A program made the position numbers and the translations under genes. From NCBI GenBank assembly GCA_004552395.1, contig SFOK01000001.1, positions 1 through 55,013 of the forward strand: a stretch of DNA of 55,013 bases, given 5' to 3'. Below, in pieces: positions 41,783-49,790 of this stretch. The DNA comes from Bacteroidales bacterium. Lineage in GTDB: Bacteria > Bacteroidota > Bacteroidia > Bacteroidales > Muribaculaceae. The notes under the pieces were generated by a model. It ran no database searches. It was not told where the DNA came from and saw nothing but the letters and a program-made list of their open reading frames with translations. How positions within the stretch are numbered: the first letter of the stretch is position 1; each line of letters starts with the position of its first letter.

Positions 41783-42889
41783 ATGCAATCCCGGACCCGA
41801 ACAAGATGCAAGAAGCTGATAGGAGGTGTGTTGCGCTTCCTGATTCCGGCTGCTATCACAGTGGCTCTGGTCTGGTATATGTTTACCAAGATCGATTTTG
41901 CGCAGCTGTGGTACACGGTTTGCCACGGCGTGGACTATATCTATATCCTGCTGGCGATGGGAGTGAGTGTGTTCAGCCATGTGTTCCGCGCCATGCGGTG
42001 GCAGCTGCAGCTCAACGCTGTGGGGATTCGTACGCCGCTCTGGCCCCTGAGCTGCTCTATTTTCGGCACTTACGCCCTGAATTTGGTGTTTCCGCGCTTA
42101 GGCGAGGTGTGGCGCTGCACTTACGTGTCGGCGCGCCAGAAGGCGCCTTTCGCCAAGGTGCTCGGCACTATGGTGGCCGACCGGCTCATGGACACTCTCA
42201 CCGTGTTTCTGCTGCTGCTGCTCTCCCTCGTTGTGGCCAACGCGCAGATAGAGGCGTTTCTGACGCGCTATCCGGTGGGCCGCGGGGTGCTCTCGCTGTT
42301 GGCCAATCCGTGGGTTTGGGTGTCCGTGGCCGCGGGTGTGGCTCTTGTGTGGGCGCTGTTCCGGATGGGCCGCGACAACAGGATAGTGAAGGCTATCCGC
42401 GAGAAGATAGCGGAGATATGGCGCGGCTTCGCGGCTGTGGGGAGCATGAAGGGACGCGGCAAGTTCCTGCTGCTCACGCTCTGCATCTGGGGCTGCTATT
42501 TCCTGCAGCTCTACTTCGCCTTCTTCGCTTTCCGCTGCACACTCGACCACTGCTTCGGACCCGGCACAGCCTTCGGTCTGGTACCCTGTCTGGTGGCTTT
42601 CGTGCTATCCTCGATCGGCATGGCCGTGCCGAGCAACGGCGGTCTGGGACCCTGGAACATGGCTATAGTCTTCGGCCTGATGCTCTACGGAGTGCCTGAA
42701 GCCGAGGGCGCGCCGTTCTCGATTGTGGTATGGAGCGCGCAGACCATCATGCTCGTGATCTTAGGAATAATAACAGCTATCTATATATCCACAGAGAAGA
42801 AAGAGGGACTCCTGAAAGGAGAGCCGTCAGCCGCCGAGATCCTGGAGGAGGCTGTGGAACCCGACGCCGCCGGGCGCCCGGAGCGCTGA
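41783..42889 (+). CDS. Lysylphosphatidylglycerol synthase-type membrane protein
   Basis: The 368-residue integral membrane protein belongs by pattern to the UPF0104 / flippase-like membrane domain family, related to the transmembrane part of MprF. About 8 hydrophobic spans are seen. Family-type segments are FSHVFRAMRWQLQLNAVG, NLVFPRLGEVWRCTYVS and GMAVPSNGGLGPWNMAIVFG. The cytoplasmic synthase domain of MprF is absent, so a role in lipid or polyprenyl-lipid transfer is more likely than aminoacylation. The tail is charged. A small membrane-anchored protein gene follows 50 bp later on the same strand. Confidence 0.85.
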   Translation: MQSRTRTRCKKLIGGVLRFLIPAAITVALVWYMFTKIDFAQLWYTVCHGVDYIYILLAMGVSVFSHVFRAMRWQLQLNAVGIRTPLWPLSCSIFGTYALNLVFPRLGEVWRCTYVSARQKAPFAKVLGTMVADRLMDTLTVFLLLLLSLVVANAQIEAFLTRYPVGRGVLSLLANPWVWVSVAAGVALVWALFRMGRDNRIVKAIREKIAEIWRGFAAVGSMKGRGKFLLLTLCIWGCYFLQLYFAFFAFRCTLDHCFGPGTAFGLVPCLVAFVLSSIGMAVPSNGGLGPWNMAIVFGLMLYGVPEAEGAPFSIVVWSAQTIMLVILGIITAIYISTEKKEGLLKGEPSAAEILEEAVEPDAAGRPER

Positions 42890-42939
42890 CCATTATGCGC
42901 CTGAGGCCCTCTTGCTCAACCACATATAACACTGCCGCA

Positions 42940-43521
42940 ATGAGATTCGATAATACAGAAGACGACGAGAAAGAAGATTTCTTCGAGAATACGCCACCGG
43001 AGAAGCCGAAAGAGCCCAAACCGCCCGTGATTCCGCCCGAAGATCCCCGCTACTGGGACCGCGAGGAGAGCGAGTGGGAGCATCTGCGCATGGGTACTTC
43101 GCGCCGCAAACGTTTCCGTATCCTCGCCGGGATCTGTGTGGTGTTGTTTCTGCTGCTGATCTTCGGTTTCAAGTGGATGTTCGGCACACGGGCGGAGCAG
43201 TCCGTGGCCTACGGCTATGTGGACAATATCGAATACCGCGGCAAGGTGATCAAGACCTACGAAGGCGTGCTCATCCCCTACAAGGAGATACACGACACTA
43301 CACGCGTCTACAAGGAGGATTTCGATTTCTCCACGTCCAAGACGCAGGCCGCCGCGCTCAATGCCTACCGCAACTCAGGGCGCCCGGTGAAGGTCACATA
43401 TCGCACCTACATCTCGCGTATGCCGTGGCGCGGCGAGTCGCTCCGCTATGTGGAGCGTGTCGACACGGTGAATCCCGACTCTATCCTGCCGCCCGAGTTC
43501 AACGCGCGTCCCCGCCGGTAG
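42940..43521 (+). CDS. Membrane-anchored hypothetical protein
   Basis: From the ATG at 42940 the product is 193 residues: an acidic, proline-rich cytoplasmic N-terminus (EDFFENTPPEKPKEPKPP), one membrane span (ILAGICVVLFLLLIFGFKW, about residues 64-82), and a C-terminal extracytoplasmic domain of about 110 residues predicted to be beta-rich (GYVDNIEYRGKVIKTYEGVL). The frame is open upstream to 42730, but that overlaps the previous gene and is not protein-like. I do not recognise a named family. It probably shares the transcript of the preceding flippase-like gene. Confidence 0.75.
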   Translation: MRFDNTEDDEKEDFFENTPPEKPKEPKPPVIPPEDPRYWDREESEWEHLRMGTSRRKRFRILAGICVVLFLLLIFGFKWMFGTRAEQSVAYGYVDNIEYRGKVIKTYEGVLIPYKEIHDTTRVYKEDFDFSTSKTQAAALNAYRNSGRPVKVTYRTYISRMPWRGESLRYVERVDTVNPDSILPPEFNARPRR

Positions 43522-43524
43522 GGG

Positions 43525-44517
43525 TCAGAAGACCTGGCGGAAGATGACTGTGCCGGGAGCGGAGGAGGTGCCGGGACGGACGGTGAGGGTAGCCATGGCT
43601 CCTTCGACGATGGGGAGGTTGCGGTCTGTGTGGCCGATAGGGAAATCAAACGCTATAGGTATGTCTGCGGATCCCCACTCGGGGAGCCGGCGGCGCAGCA
43701 TCTCGGCTGTGCGGTTATAGTTTTTGTCGGGGCGGCTCTCGGTGAACTGTCCGGCGATAATCCCTTTGTATTTGCTTAAAGCGCCTGAAAGTGAGAGCCT
43801 TCTGACCATGCGCTCGGTACGGTAGATAGCCTCCCCTATGTCTTCGATGAAGAGGATCGTATCCTCGCCGTCGCGTGGTGCGAGCAGGTCGAAAGCTGTG
43901 CCGCCGAGACCGTCGAGCACGGCCAGGTTGCCGCCGCGAATCGTGCCGCGGGCCTCGCCCGGGATGTCGAGCGGCGAGCCCTGCTCTGTGTAAGTGAGTT
44001 CATGGGCTCCGCGCAGCAGACTGAGCATCAGACGGTTACACTCGTCGTTGGAAGGGAAGAGGGCCAGGTGCTTGGCCATGGAGGAGTGTATGGAGCGCAC
44101 GCCGGCGCGGCTCATCATGGCGTGGAGGGCGCTCACGTCGGAGAAGCCGATCACCCACTTGGCGTTTTCGCGCAGCAGCTCCGGCTCGAAAGCATCGATG
44201 AAGTGCACGCAGCCGTAACCGCCTCGCGCACAGAGGATAGCCTCGCAGTCCGGGTCGAGCATCGCGTGGCGGAAATCTTCGCGGCGGTCCTCCTCCGAGG
44301 CGGCGAAAGAGCCGTCGGCGGGTCCGAGCGCGTGAGGCGCGACCTCCACGCGGAAACCTTCGCGGCGCAGCGCCTCGGCGGCTCCGCTCACATATTCCGG
44401 CTTTATCTCCGTGGCCGGAGCCACGATGCAAATCTTGCTGCCCGGGCGCAGCGCTTTAGGGGTGACGGGTACGTTGTTCCGGCTCATATCAGTCTCATTT
44501 ACAGGTCCGCAGCTCAT
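43525..44517 (-). CDS. ldcA: Muramoyltetrapeptide (LD-)carboxypeptidase
   Basis: This family S66 serine peptidase removes the terminal D-Ala from murein tetrapeptides in cell-wall recycling. The 330 residues contain ALRPGSKICIVAPAT at the N-terminus, the nucleophile Ser126 in GFSDVSALH, the Glu in FIEDIGEAIYRTERM, and the His in IGHTDRNLPIVEGA, which complete the Ser-His-Glu triad. Two starts are possible: 44517, which is 1 nt after the radical SAM stop, or 44487, ten codons later. Both lie in a duplicated ACTGATATGAGC sequence. Either start leaves the catalytic domain intact. The gene is tightly linked to the radical SAM gene upstream. Confidence 0.9.
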   Translation of the reverse strand: MSCGPVNETDMSRNNVPVTPKALRPGSKICIVAPATEIKPEYVSGAAEALRREGFRVEVAPHALGPADGSFAASEEDRREDFRHAMLDPDCEAILCARGGYGCVHFIDAFEPELLRENAKWVIGFSDVSALHAMMSRAGVRSIHSSMAKHLALFPSNDECNRLMLSLLRGAHELTYTEQGSPLDIPGEARGTIRGGNLAVLDGLGGTAFDLLAPRDGEDTILFIEDIGEAIYRTERMVRRLSLSGALSKYKGIIAGQFTESRPDKNYNRTAEMLRRRLPEWGSADIPIAFDFPIGHTDRNLPIVEGAMATLTVRPGTSSAPGTVIFRQVF

Positions 44518-44518
44518 A

Positions 44519-45307
44519 TCAGTTTACTTGCACCGGGATACTCGTGGCCAGCTCAATCCTGCGGCCTATGGCGCGCAACTCCCCGGCCTGTATCTTCTGC
44601 AGATTCTCTTCGGGAGTGGAGCGGTCAATACTGTAAAGCATTATTTCGCGGGGCTTTATCTGCCTGTAAGCCTCGATGAGCGCCTCAATTTCCGCGTCGG
44701 TGGTGTTGTCGACCGTCTTGCCGTCGTGGGAGCCGCGGAGCATCATGGTCTGTATGATGCCCGTTCCGGCGAAGGCGCGGAGCTGATCCACGACCTTAGC
44801 TACGGTGAATTCTTTGGCGCCGGGGCGGTCGAGCAGCCGCATGGTCTCCTCGATGGCCGAGTCGAGCTTGAGGATATTATTGTCGGCGCGGGCGAGGGCC
44901 TTGACCACATCGGGGCGGTGGAGCATGGTCGAGTTGGTGAGCACACTCACCTTGGCCCCAGGGAAATGCTCGTCGCGGATGCGCAGCGTGTCGTCGAGTA
45001 TACCGGCGAAGTCGGGGTGGATCGTCGGCTCGCCGTTGCCCGAGAAGGTGATCACGTCGAGCGTCTCGCCGCGCTCCTTCATGGCGGTGAGTTTCTCGGT
45101 GAGCAGCCGGGCCACCTCCTCGCGCCGCGGGAGTCCGGCATTGCCCGGGCCCTGGGCGTTGTAGCCCGCCTCGCAGTAGAGGCAGTCGAAGCTGCAGATC
45201 TTGCCGTCGCGCGGGGAGAGGTTCACGCCGAGCGACGTGCCGAGACGGCGCGAATGGATAGGACCGAAAATTGTATCGTGAAACAGAATAGTCTGATTTG
45301 CGCCCAT
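44519..45307 (-). CDS. Radical SAM protein (COG0731-like)
   Basis: The 262-residue protein carries the radical SAM iron-sulfur motif CSFDCLYCEAG (CX3CX2C) near residue 39. It also has the SAM-binding GNGEP motif in ITFSGNGEPTIHPDF and later ILKLDSA. The N-terminus (IFGPIHSRRLGTSLGVNLSP) is typical of the MoaA/TYW1-related group often annotated as wyosine-synthetase-like; in bacteria the substrate is unknown. It precedes ldcA with a one-nucleotide gap (TGATATG), so translation is probably coupled. A higBA module lies upstream. Confidence 0.87.
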   Translation of the reverse strand: MGANQTILFHDTIFGPIHSRRLGTSLGVNLSPRDGKICSFDCLYCEAGYNAQGPGNAGLPRREEVARLLTEKLTAMKERGETLDVITFSGNGEPTIHPDFAGILDDTLRIRDEHFPGAKVSVLTNSTMLHRPDVVKALARADNNILKLDSAIEETMRLLDRPGAKEFTVAKVVDQLRAFAGTGIIQTMMLRGSHDGKTVDNTTDAEIEALIEAYRQIKPREIMLYSIDRSTPEENLQKIQAGELRAIGRRIELATSIPVQVN

Positions 45308-45335
45308 AGTCTTGAGAAGTTAAGAAGTGTGTCTG

Positions 45336-45668
45336 TCACAGCACGGCTGCCGCGCTGCGGATTTTTGAGAGGATAGCGGACAGGGATTTGTCGTTGCGTG
45401 CCATCTGCATATTATAGTCAGATTGAAGATTGCACCAGATATATGCAGGAGTGTCCAGGGCTGCCTCTATCTTCAGAGAGAGTTCCGTCGATATTTGGCG
45501 TTTCCCGTTGATGATTTCGTTGATTACAGAATAGGAACACCCTATGAGGTCAGAGAATTTTCGCTGTGACATATTCCGGGATTTAAGTTCATCGAGCAGC
45601 ATCTGGCCGGGGTGGATAGTGCAAGCGCCGGAAAGCTCACCGGGAGCGTATATTGTTTTCTCTTCCAT
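45336..45668 (-). CDS. higA: HigA-type antitoxin
   Basis: The 110-residue protein has the HigA/VapI layout: an N-terminal proline-containing segment (IHPGQMLLDELKSRNMSQ) and an XRE-type helix-turn-helix (KFSDLIGCSYSVINEIINGK, about residues 36-56). The tail is basic. It would neutralise the HigB-type toxin encoded 6 bp upstream and repress the operon through DNA binding. The toxin-first gene order is characteristic of higBA. A palindrome at 46038-46055 ahead of the toxin gene is a good operator candidate. Confidence 0.9.
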   Translation of the reverse strand: MEEKTIYAPGELSGACTIHPGQMLLDELKSRNMSQRKFSDLIGCSYSVINEIINGKRQISTELSLKIEAALDTPAYIWCNLQSDYNMQMARNDKSLSAILSKIRSAAAVL

Positions 45669-45674
45669 AAGCTA

Positions 45675-45992
45675 TTACTTATAATGATTGCTGATGTCCA
45701 GGAGATTGCAGACACGAATAATCCGTGTCTCCGAAATTTCCCTGACAGTAAATTCAAGGCTATATTTTTGATTGATTCGGAGCGAGGAAATTCCGGCCTT
45801 GTCGCCTACCAGTACTTCGTAGTTCAAAGAATTAAAGCGATAAAGATCTTCAATCCTCTCTGCGTTCAGCAGATAACGGACACATTTAATATAGCCTCGA
45901 ACTACTTCCGGTTGAAATCGGTGTTTCTTCGATGAGGAAGCACCTGTTTCATAAAGTTCTTTTAAGTACTCTTTGTCGAATTCTATATACAT
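45675..45992 (-). CDS. higB: RelE/ParE-superfamily toxin, HigB-like
   Basis: The 105-residue protein fits the RelE/HigB mRNA-interferase fold in size and pattern: an N-terminal strand-helix (MYIEFDKEYLKELYETG), a central helix (RGYIKCVRYLLNAERIEDLY) and C-terminal strands (ISSLRINQKYSLEFTVREI). HigB toxins cleave mRNA on the ribosome. The internal RINQKYSLEF segment holds the basic residues usual near the active site. It is the first gene of the higBA pair. The pair lies between the kor operon and the radical SAM gene. Function is inferred from family and layout. Confidence 0.85.
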   Translation of the reverse strand: MYIEFDKEYLKELYETGASSSKKHRFQPEVVRGYIKCVRYLLNAERIEDLYRFNSLNYEVLVGDKAGISSLRINQKYSLEFTVREISETRIIRVCNLLDISNHYK

Positions 45993-46011
45993 GTGGTGGA
46001 ATTTCTCGGTG

Positions 46012-46019
46012 CAAATTTA
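46012..46019 (-). promoter_or_regulatory. -7 box of higBA
   Basis: TAAATTTG on the minus strand matches TAnnTTTG. The predicted start is about 15 nt ahead of the higB ATG at 45992. The -33 region falls within the palindrome at 46038-46055. Confidence 0.6.
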
Positions 46020-46037
46020 ATGATTAATTTTGAAATA

Positions 46038-46055
46038 GTTCGCTAATTTGCGAAC
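46038..46055. promoter_or_regulatory. Palindromic operator candidate for HigA
   Basis: GTTCGC-TAATTT-GCGAAC is a perfect 6-bp inverted repeat with a 6-bp AT-rich spacer, placed over the -33 region of the higBA promoter. Antitoxin-family HTH proteins bind such sites to autoregulate. The role is inferred from its position. Confidence 0.6.
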
Positions 46056-46083
46056 AAATTTTCGAGGGTAACACTTAAGAAAG

Positions 46084-46114
46084 TGGAGGCCGGGCCTGAA
46101 CGGCTCAGCCTCCA
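46084..46114 (-). terminator. Hairpin after korB
   Basis: TGGAGGC (46084-46090) and GCCTCCA (46108-46114) form the stem; on the minus strand it is followed by CTTTCTT. It lies 33 bp after the korB stop. Confidence 0.6.
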
Positions 46115-46146
46115 TATCGGTTTGTTCTGTAGATGTACTGGCGGAA

Positions 46147-47175
46147 TTATTTCACTTCCCAGGTCTCGGCGGTCTTCATCACCATGTCGCGGAGGCCGGC
46201 GTAGTTCTTGCGGCCTTTCACCTCCTCGACCTGGCGGGCCACTTCCGTCTCGTAAGCGAGACCTTCGGCGTCGCGGATCACACCGATAGCGAGCGGGAGA
46301 TCCCGGCCGTCCATCATGGCCAGCTGCTGATGCAGGAAATTGTTCTGCGTGTGGGCGTCGTGCACGAGCACATCGTCGAGCGTGTAGCCGTCCTGACCTA
46401 TTGTCACAGCCTTCAGCCCGAAACCGTCCTGCACGAGACCCTTCTCCATCTCCTTGCCGAAGAGCATCTTTTCGCCGTGGCGCAGATGGATGGTGCGCTC
46501 GTAGCGGAACTCTTTGGCGGTGAGGCCGGCGTAGATGCCGTTGTTGAAGATCATGCAGTTCTGGAGGATCTCGACCACCGATGCGCCTTTATGACGGGCG
46601 GCGGCCACCATCACCTCTTTGGTAGTGTCGAGAGCCACATCGAAGCTGCGGGCGAAGAAATTGCCGCGTGCGCCGAAGGCGAGCTCGGCGGGGATGAACG
46701 GGTCCTCGGTGGTGCCGTAAGGGCTCGATTTGCTCACGAAGCCGCGCTCCGAGGTGGGGGAGTACTGTCCCTTGGTCAGACCGTAGATACGGTTGTTGAA
46801 GAGGCAGATGTTGATGTCGATGTTGCGGCGCACGGCGTGGATGAAATGGTTGCCGCCTATGGCGAGGCCGTCGCCGTCGCCGGAGATCTGCCAAACCATC
46901 AGGTCGGGGTTGGCCACTTTCACGCCGGTGGCGATAGCGGCAGCGCGTCCGTGGATGGTGTGCATGCCGTAGGTGTTCATGTAATAGGGGAGACGCGAGG
47001 AGCAGCCTATGCCGGAGACCACTACGGTCCGGCAAGGGGGCACACCCACTTCGGCCATAGCCTTGTGGAGTACGTTGAGTATGGCGTGGTCGCCGCATCC
47101 GGGACACCAGCGCACGCTCTGCTCGTTCTTGAAATCAGCGGCCTTGAAGGCGCAGTTTTCTATATTGTTTTCCAT
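46147..47175 (-). CDS. korB: 2-oxoglutarate ferredoxin oxidoreductase-type beta subunit
   Basis: This subunit binds thiamine diphosphate and catalyses ferredoxin-linked oxidative decarboxylation of a 2-oxoacid, probably 2-oxoglutarate, giving acyl-CoA. The 342 residues show the Fe-S and TPP features: WCPGCGDHAILN (residue 23 on), GIGCSSRLPYYMNTYGMH, and the TPP-Mg motif ISGDGDGLAIGGNHFIHAV then NNRIYGLTKGQYSPTS. It follows korA after a 54-bp gap. Anaerobic Bacteroidales use this enzyme in place of oxoglutarate dehydrogenase. Other 2-oxoacids cannot be excluded from sequence. Confidence 0.93.
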   Translation of the reverse strand: MENNIENCAFKAADFKNEQSVRWCPGCGDHAILNVLHKAMAEVGVPPCRTVVVSGIGCSSRLPYYMNTYGMHTIHGRAAAIATGVKVANPDLMVWQISGDGDGLAIGGNHFIHAVRRNIDINICLFNNRIYGLTKGQYSPTSERGFVSKSSPYGTTEDPFIPAELAFGARGNFFARSFDVALDTTKEVMVAAARHKGASVVEILQNCMIFNNGIYAGLTAKEFRYERTIHLRHGEKMLFGKEMEKGLVQDGFGLKAVTIGQDGYTLDDVLVHDAHTQNNFLHQQLAMMDGRDLPLAIGVIRDAEGLAYETEVARQVEEVKGRKNYAGLRDMVMKTAETWEVK

Positions 47176-47229
47176 GTTGGGATTCGGTGTTATGGATTTG
47201 TAAGGAAGAAAGCCTTGGCAGATGGTGCC

Positions 47230-49113
47230 TTAACGGGCTTCGAAAGCGTTGTCGCCGGCCAGGATCGAGCGGACGCCCTGAGTGATCTCGTGGACCAGGA
47301 AAGGCTGGGCTTCCAGTTTGTTGATGCGCTTTATGTCCTTGCCCGGGAGTTTGGCCTGCAGATAGTCGGCGAACTGGCCCGTGTTGAGCTCGGCCACAAT
47401 GATATTGTCGTAGCGGCGAAGCTCGTCGAGGGCGTTGGCAGGGAGCGGGTTGATGTAGCGGAAATGGGCCACTGCCACCGGTTCGCCCTCTTTGGCGAGC
47501 TGCTTGGCGGCGGTGAGTATATGACCGTAGGTGCCGCCCCAGCCCACGAGCACAGTCGCGGCATCCTTCTTGCCCTCGATCTTGAGAGCCGGTATGTCGG
47601 CGGCAATGCGGGCCACTTTCTCGCGGCGTGCGAGCACCATCTTGGCGTGGTTGGCACCGTCGGTAGAGATCACCGAGGTGTTGAAATCCTTCTCCAGACC
47701 TCCCACACGGTGCATGGCGCCGGGGGTGCCGGGGATAGCCCACCAGCGGGCCATGGTCTGCTCGTCGCGGCGGTAAGGCTTCCAGCCCTCCCGGATCATC
47801 TTCTCGGTGACGAAGCGCGGCTTTATCTCGGGGAAGTCATCGGCCTCGGGCAGGCGCCATGCCGACGAGCCGTTGGCTATGAAAGCGTCGGTGAGGAGTA
47901 TGACCGGAGTCATGTGCTCTATGGCGACGCGGGCAGCCTCAAAGGCCATGGTGAAGCAGTCGGCCGGTGAGGCGGCAGCCATCACACAGACGGGCGACTC
48001 GCCGTTTCGGCCGTAGAGGGCCTGCATAAGGTCGGTCTGTTCCGTTTTGGTGGGGAGACCCGTGGAGGGGCCGCCTCGCTGCACGTCGATGACCACGAGC
48101 GGGAGCTCGGCGATCATGGCCAGGCCTATGCCTTCGCTCTTGAGCGCCAGGCCGGGGCCGGAAGTGGAAGTGACGGCCAGATCTCCTGCGAAAGAAGCGC
48201 CTATGGCCGAGCAGACGCCGGCTATCTCGTCCTCCATCTGCACGGCTTTCACGCCCAGGTCTTTCCTCTTGGCGAGCTCATGGAGTATGTCGGTGGCGGG
48301 TGTTATGGGGTAAGAGCCCAGGAAGAGGGGTCGTCCGCTCTTTTCGGAAGCGAGGATGAGGCCCCATGCCGTGGCCGTGTTACCCGTGATGTTGGTGTAA
48401 GTGCCGGGGCAGTTCTCGTCGGTCTCTATGGTGTAAGTGCTTGCCGAAGCGTGGGTGTTGTGTCCGAAATCCCATCCGGCCTGCACCACCTTAATATTGG
48501 CGTCGGCCACAGCCGGTTTCTTTGCGAATTTGATGCGCAGACGGTGGAACACACTTTCGAGCGGGCGGTCGAAGAGCCAGCAAACCATGCCCAGAGCGAG
48601 CATATTCTTGCTCTTCATGATGCTCTTGTTGTCGAGTCCCGAGTCCTTGAGAGTCTCTTTGAGCAGAGTCTCCATGGGGACGAAGATCACGCGTCGCGGG
48701 TCGATGCCGAGCTCGGCTATCGGGTCGGAGGTGCGGTATTCGGCTTTCTTGAGGTTGGTTTCGCCGAAGCTGTCGCTGTCCACGATGATGACGCCGCCCT
48801 TCTTGAGGAATCGTAGGTTCGTCTTGAGGGCCGCCGGATTCATGGCCACAAGCACATCGGCTTCGTCGCCCGGTGTGTGGACGTCGCGGCCTATGCATAC
48901 CTGGAAACCGGAGACACCGCTGAGGCTTCCCTGCGGGGCACGGATTTCCGCCGGATAGTCGGGGAACGTCGAGATCTGGTTGCCCACTCCGGCCGACACA
49001 TTTGAGAAAATGTTGCCGACCAGCTGCATACCGTCGCCTGAGTCGCCTGAGAAACGTACTACTACATTCTCGAGCGTCGTTGAGGCGGTGCTACAAACAT
49101 CTTTTGCTGTCAT
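47230..49113 (-). CDS. korA: 2-oxoacid ferredoxin oxidoreductase alpha subunit, gamma-fused
   Basis: The 627 residues combine the gamma domain (VVRFSGDSGDGMQLVGNIFS, N-terminal 190 residues) with the alpha subunit (GSYPITPATDILHELAK, VQMEDEIAGVCSAIGASFAG, TSTSGPGLALKSEG, VIDVQRGGPSTGLPTKTEQ). This fused form, paired with KorB, is the two-subunit type. It has a well-formed Bacteroidota promoter at 49403-49433, which implies an unusually long leader of about 280 nt. It is the last gene that I can assign to the Bacteroidales part of the window. Confidence 0.94.
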   Translation of the reverse strand: MTAKDVCSTASTTLENVVVRFSGDSGDGMQLVGNIFSNVSAGVGNQISTFPDYPAEIRAPQGSLSGVSGFQVCIGRDVHTPGDEADVLVAMNPAALKTNLRFLKKGGVIIVDSDSFGETNLKKAEYRTSDPIAELGIDPRRVIFVPMETLLKETLKDSGLDNKSIMKSKNMLALGMVCWLFDRPLESVFHRLRIKFAKKPAVADANIKVVQAGWDFGHNTHASASTYTIETDENCPGTYTNITGNTATAWGLILASEKSGRPLFLGSYPITPATDILHELAKRKDLGVKAVQMEDEIAGVCSAIGASFAGDLAVTSTSGPGLALKSEGIGLAMIAELPLVVIDVQRGGPSTGLPTKTEQTDLMQALYGRNGESPVCVMAAASPADCFTMAFEAARVAIEHMTPVILLTDAFIANGSSAWRLPEADDFPEIKPRFVTEKMIREGWKPYRRDEQTMARWWAIPGTPGAMHRVGGLEKDFNTSVISTDGANHAKMVLARREKVARIAADIPALKIEGKKDAATVLVGWGGTYGHILTAAKQLAKEGEPVAVAHFRYINPLPANALDELRRYDNIIVAELNTGQFADYLQAKLPGKDIKRINKLEAQPFLVHEITQGVRSILAGDNAFEAR

Positions 49114-49402
49114 GGAATGTTAAGGTTGGTTTTTTGAGGGGAGGGAAGCGGGCCTCGGGGCGTCGCGGCAACGGTGCCGGGGGCGTCGCGGCAGCTTCTC
49201 TTCCGTATTTTGGGAATTGTGTTTCTTTTTCGGGTTGGTATCTTCGGGGAAGCGGCGGAGCCTTCCGGAGAGGCTTTCGGTGCGCGTCCCTTTATATTTA
49301 AGGTGTGACTGCGGCCGGAAAGGCCCGACCGCAAGCCGCTTCGGAGCCGGATTTCCGTTCCGACGCTCCCGAAGCGCCGGGAGCTCTCCCCGGATTGCCC
49401 TG

Positions 49403-49433
49403 CAAAGTTACAACATTTATTTCTGCAAACAAA
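49403..49433 (-). promoter_or_regulatory. Promoter of korAB
   Basis: On the minus strand: TTTG (49430-49433), 19-bp spacer, TAACTTTG (49403-49410), a full consensus match. It is the rightmost Bacteroidota-type signal in the window and so marks the minimum extent of that genome. Confidence 0.7.
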
Positions 49434-49713
49434 TTTTTGCGGATTTTCAGTCCGATTTAACGGTAATTATCTCCGAAAACGCTCTGACGGCTCCGAGATA
49501 AGCTGCCGTGGAAGTCCTGAAATATGTTGCACAACATCTTTTGTGATTTCCCCTCCGTTTATGGCGAAATGCAAGCAGACAGGCTCTGTAACGCATGAAT
49601 ATTAAGGACAGCTACCGGAGTTTTGCTTTTTTCGGCCCCTCCGATTGCAATAGTTCAGAATATTTCGAGGTCCAAAACTATGCGGCAGACCGTTCCCGGT
49701 CGGCTCTCAAGCT

Positions 49714-49734
49714 AAAAAAACCCGAACAAGGGTT
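49714..49734 (-). terminator. Rho-independent terminator after ytcP
   Basis: On the minus strand: AACCC (49734-49730), TTGTTC loop, GGGTT (49723-49719), then a run of T to 49714. It lies 57 bp after the ytcP stop. Confidence 0.65.
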
Positions 49735-49790
49735 AAATTTTTTCGGTTTTTCTTTGCAATCGTCCCCGCGCAAAGGCGGCGCGCCGCGGC

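Larger units (their letters stand above)
49114..49790. other. korA leader and the putative join to foreign DNA
   Basis: This 677-bp gap holds the long korA leader (49114 to about 49397), its promoter, and then about 270 bp with no feature I can assign to either genome before the ytcP terminator at 49714-49734. A near-palindrome ATGTTGCACAACAT lies at 49524-49537. No gene, transposase or integrase is seen. Confidence 0.6.

Noticed and set aside
46330..47970. 546-codon open frame on the plus strand across korB and korA
   Set aside because: It covers two firmly identified genes in antisense and crosses their intergenic gap; no recognisable domain.
49524..49537. ATGTTGCACAACAT near-palindrome as a regulator site
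   Set aside because: It lies in the unassigned join region and is far from any start codon, so no target gene can be proposed.
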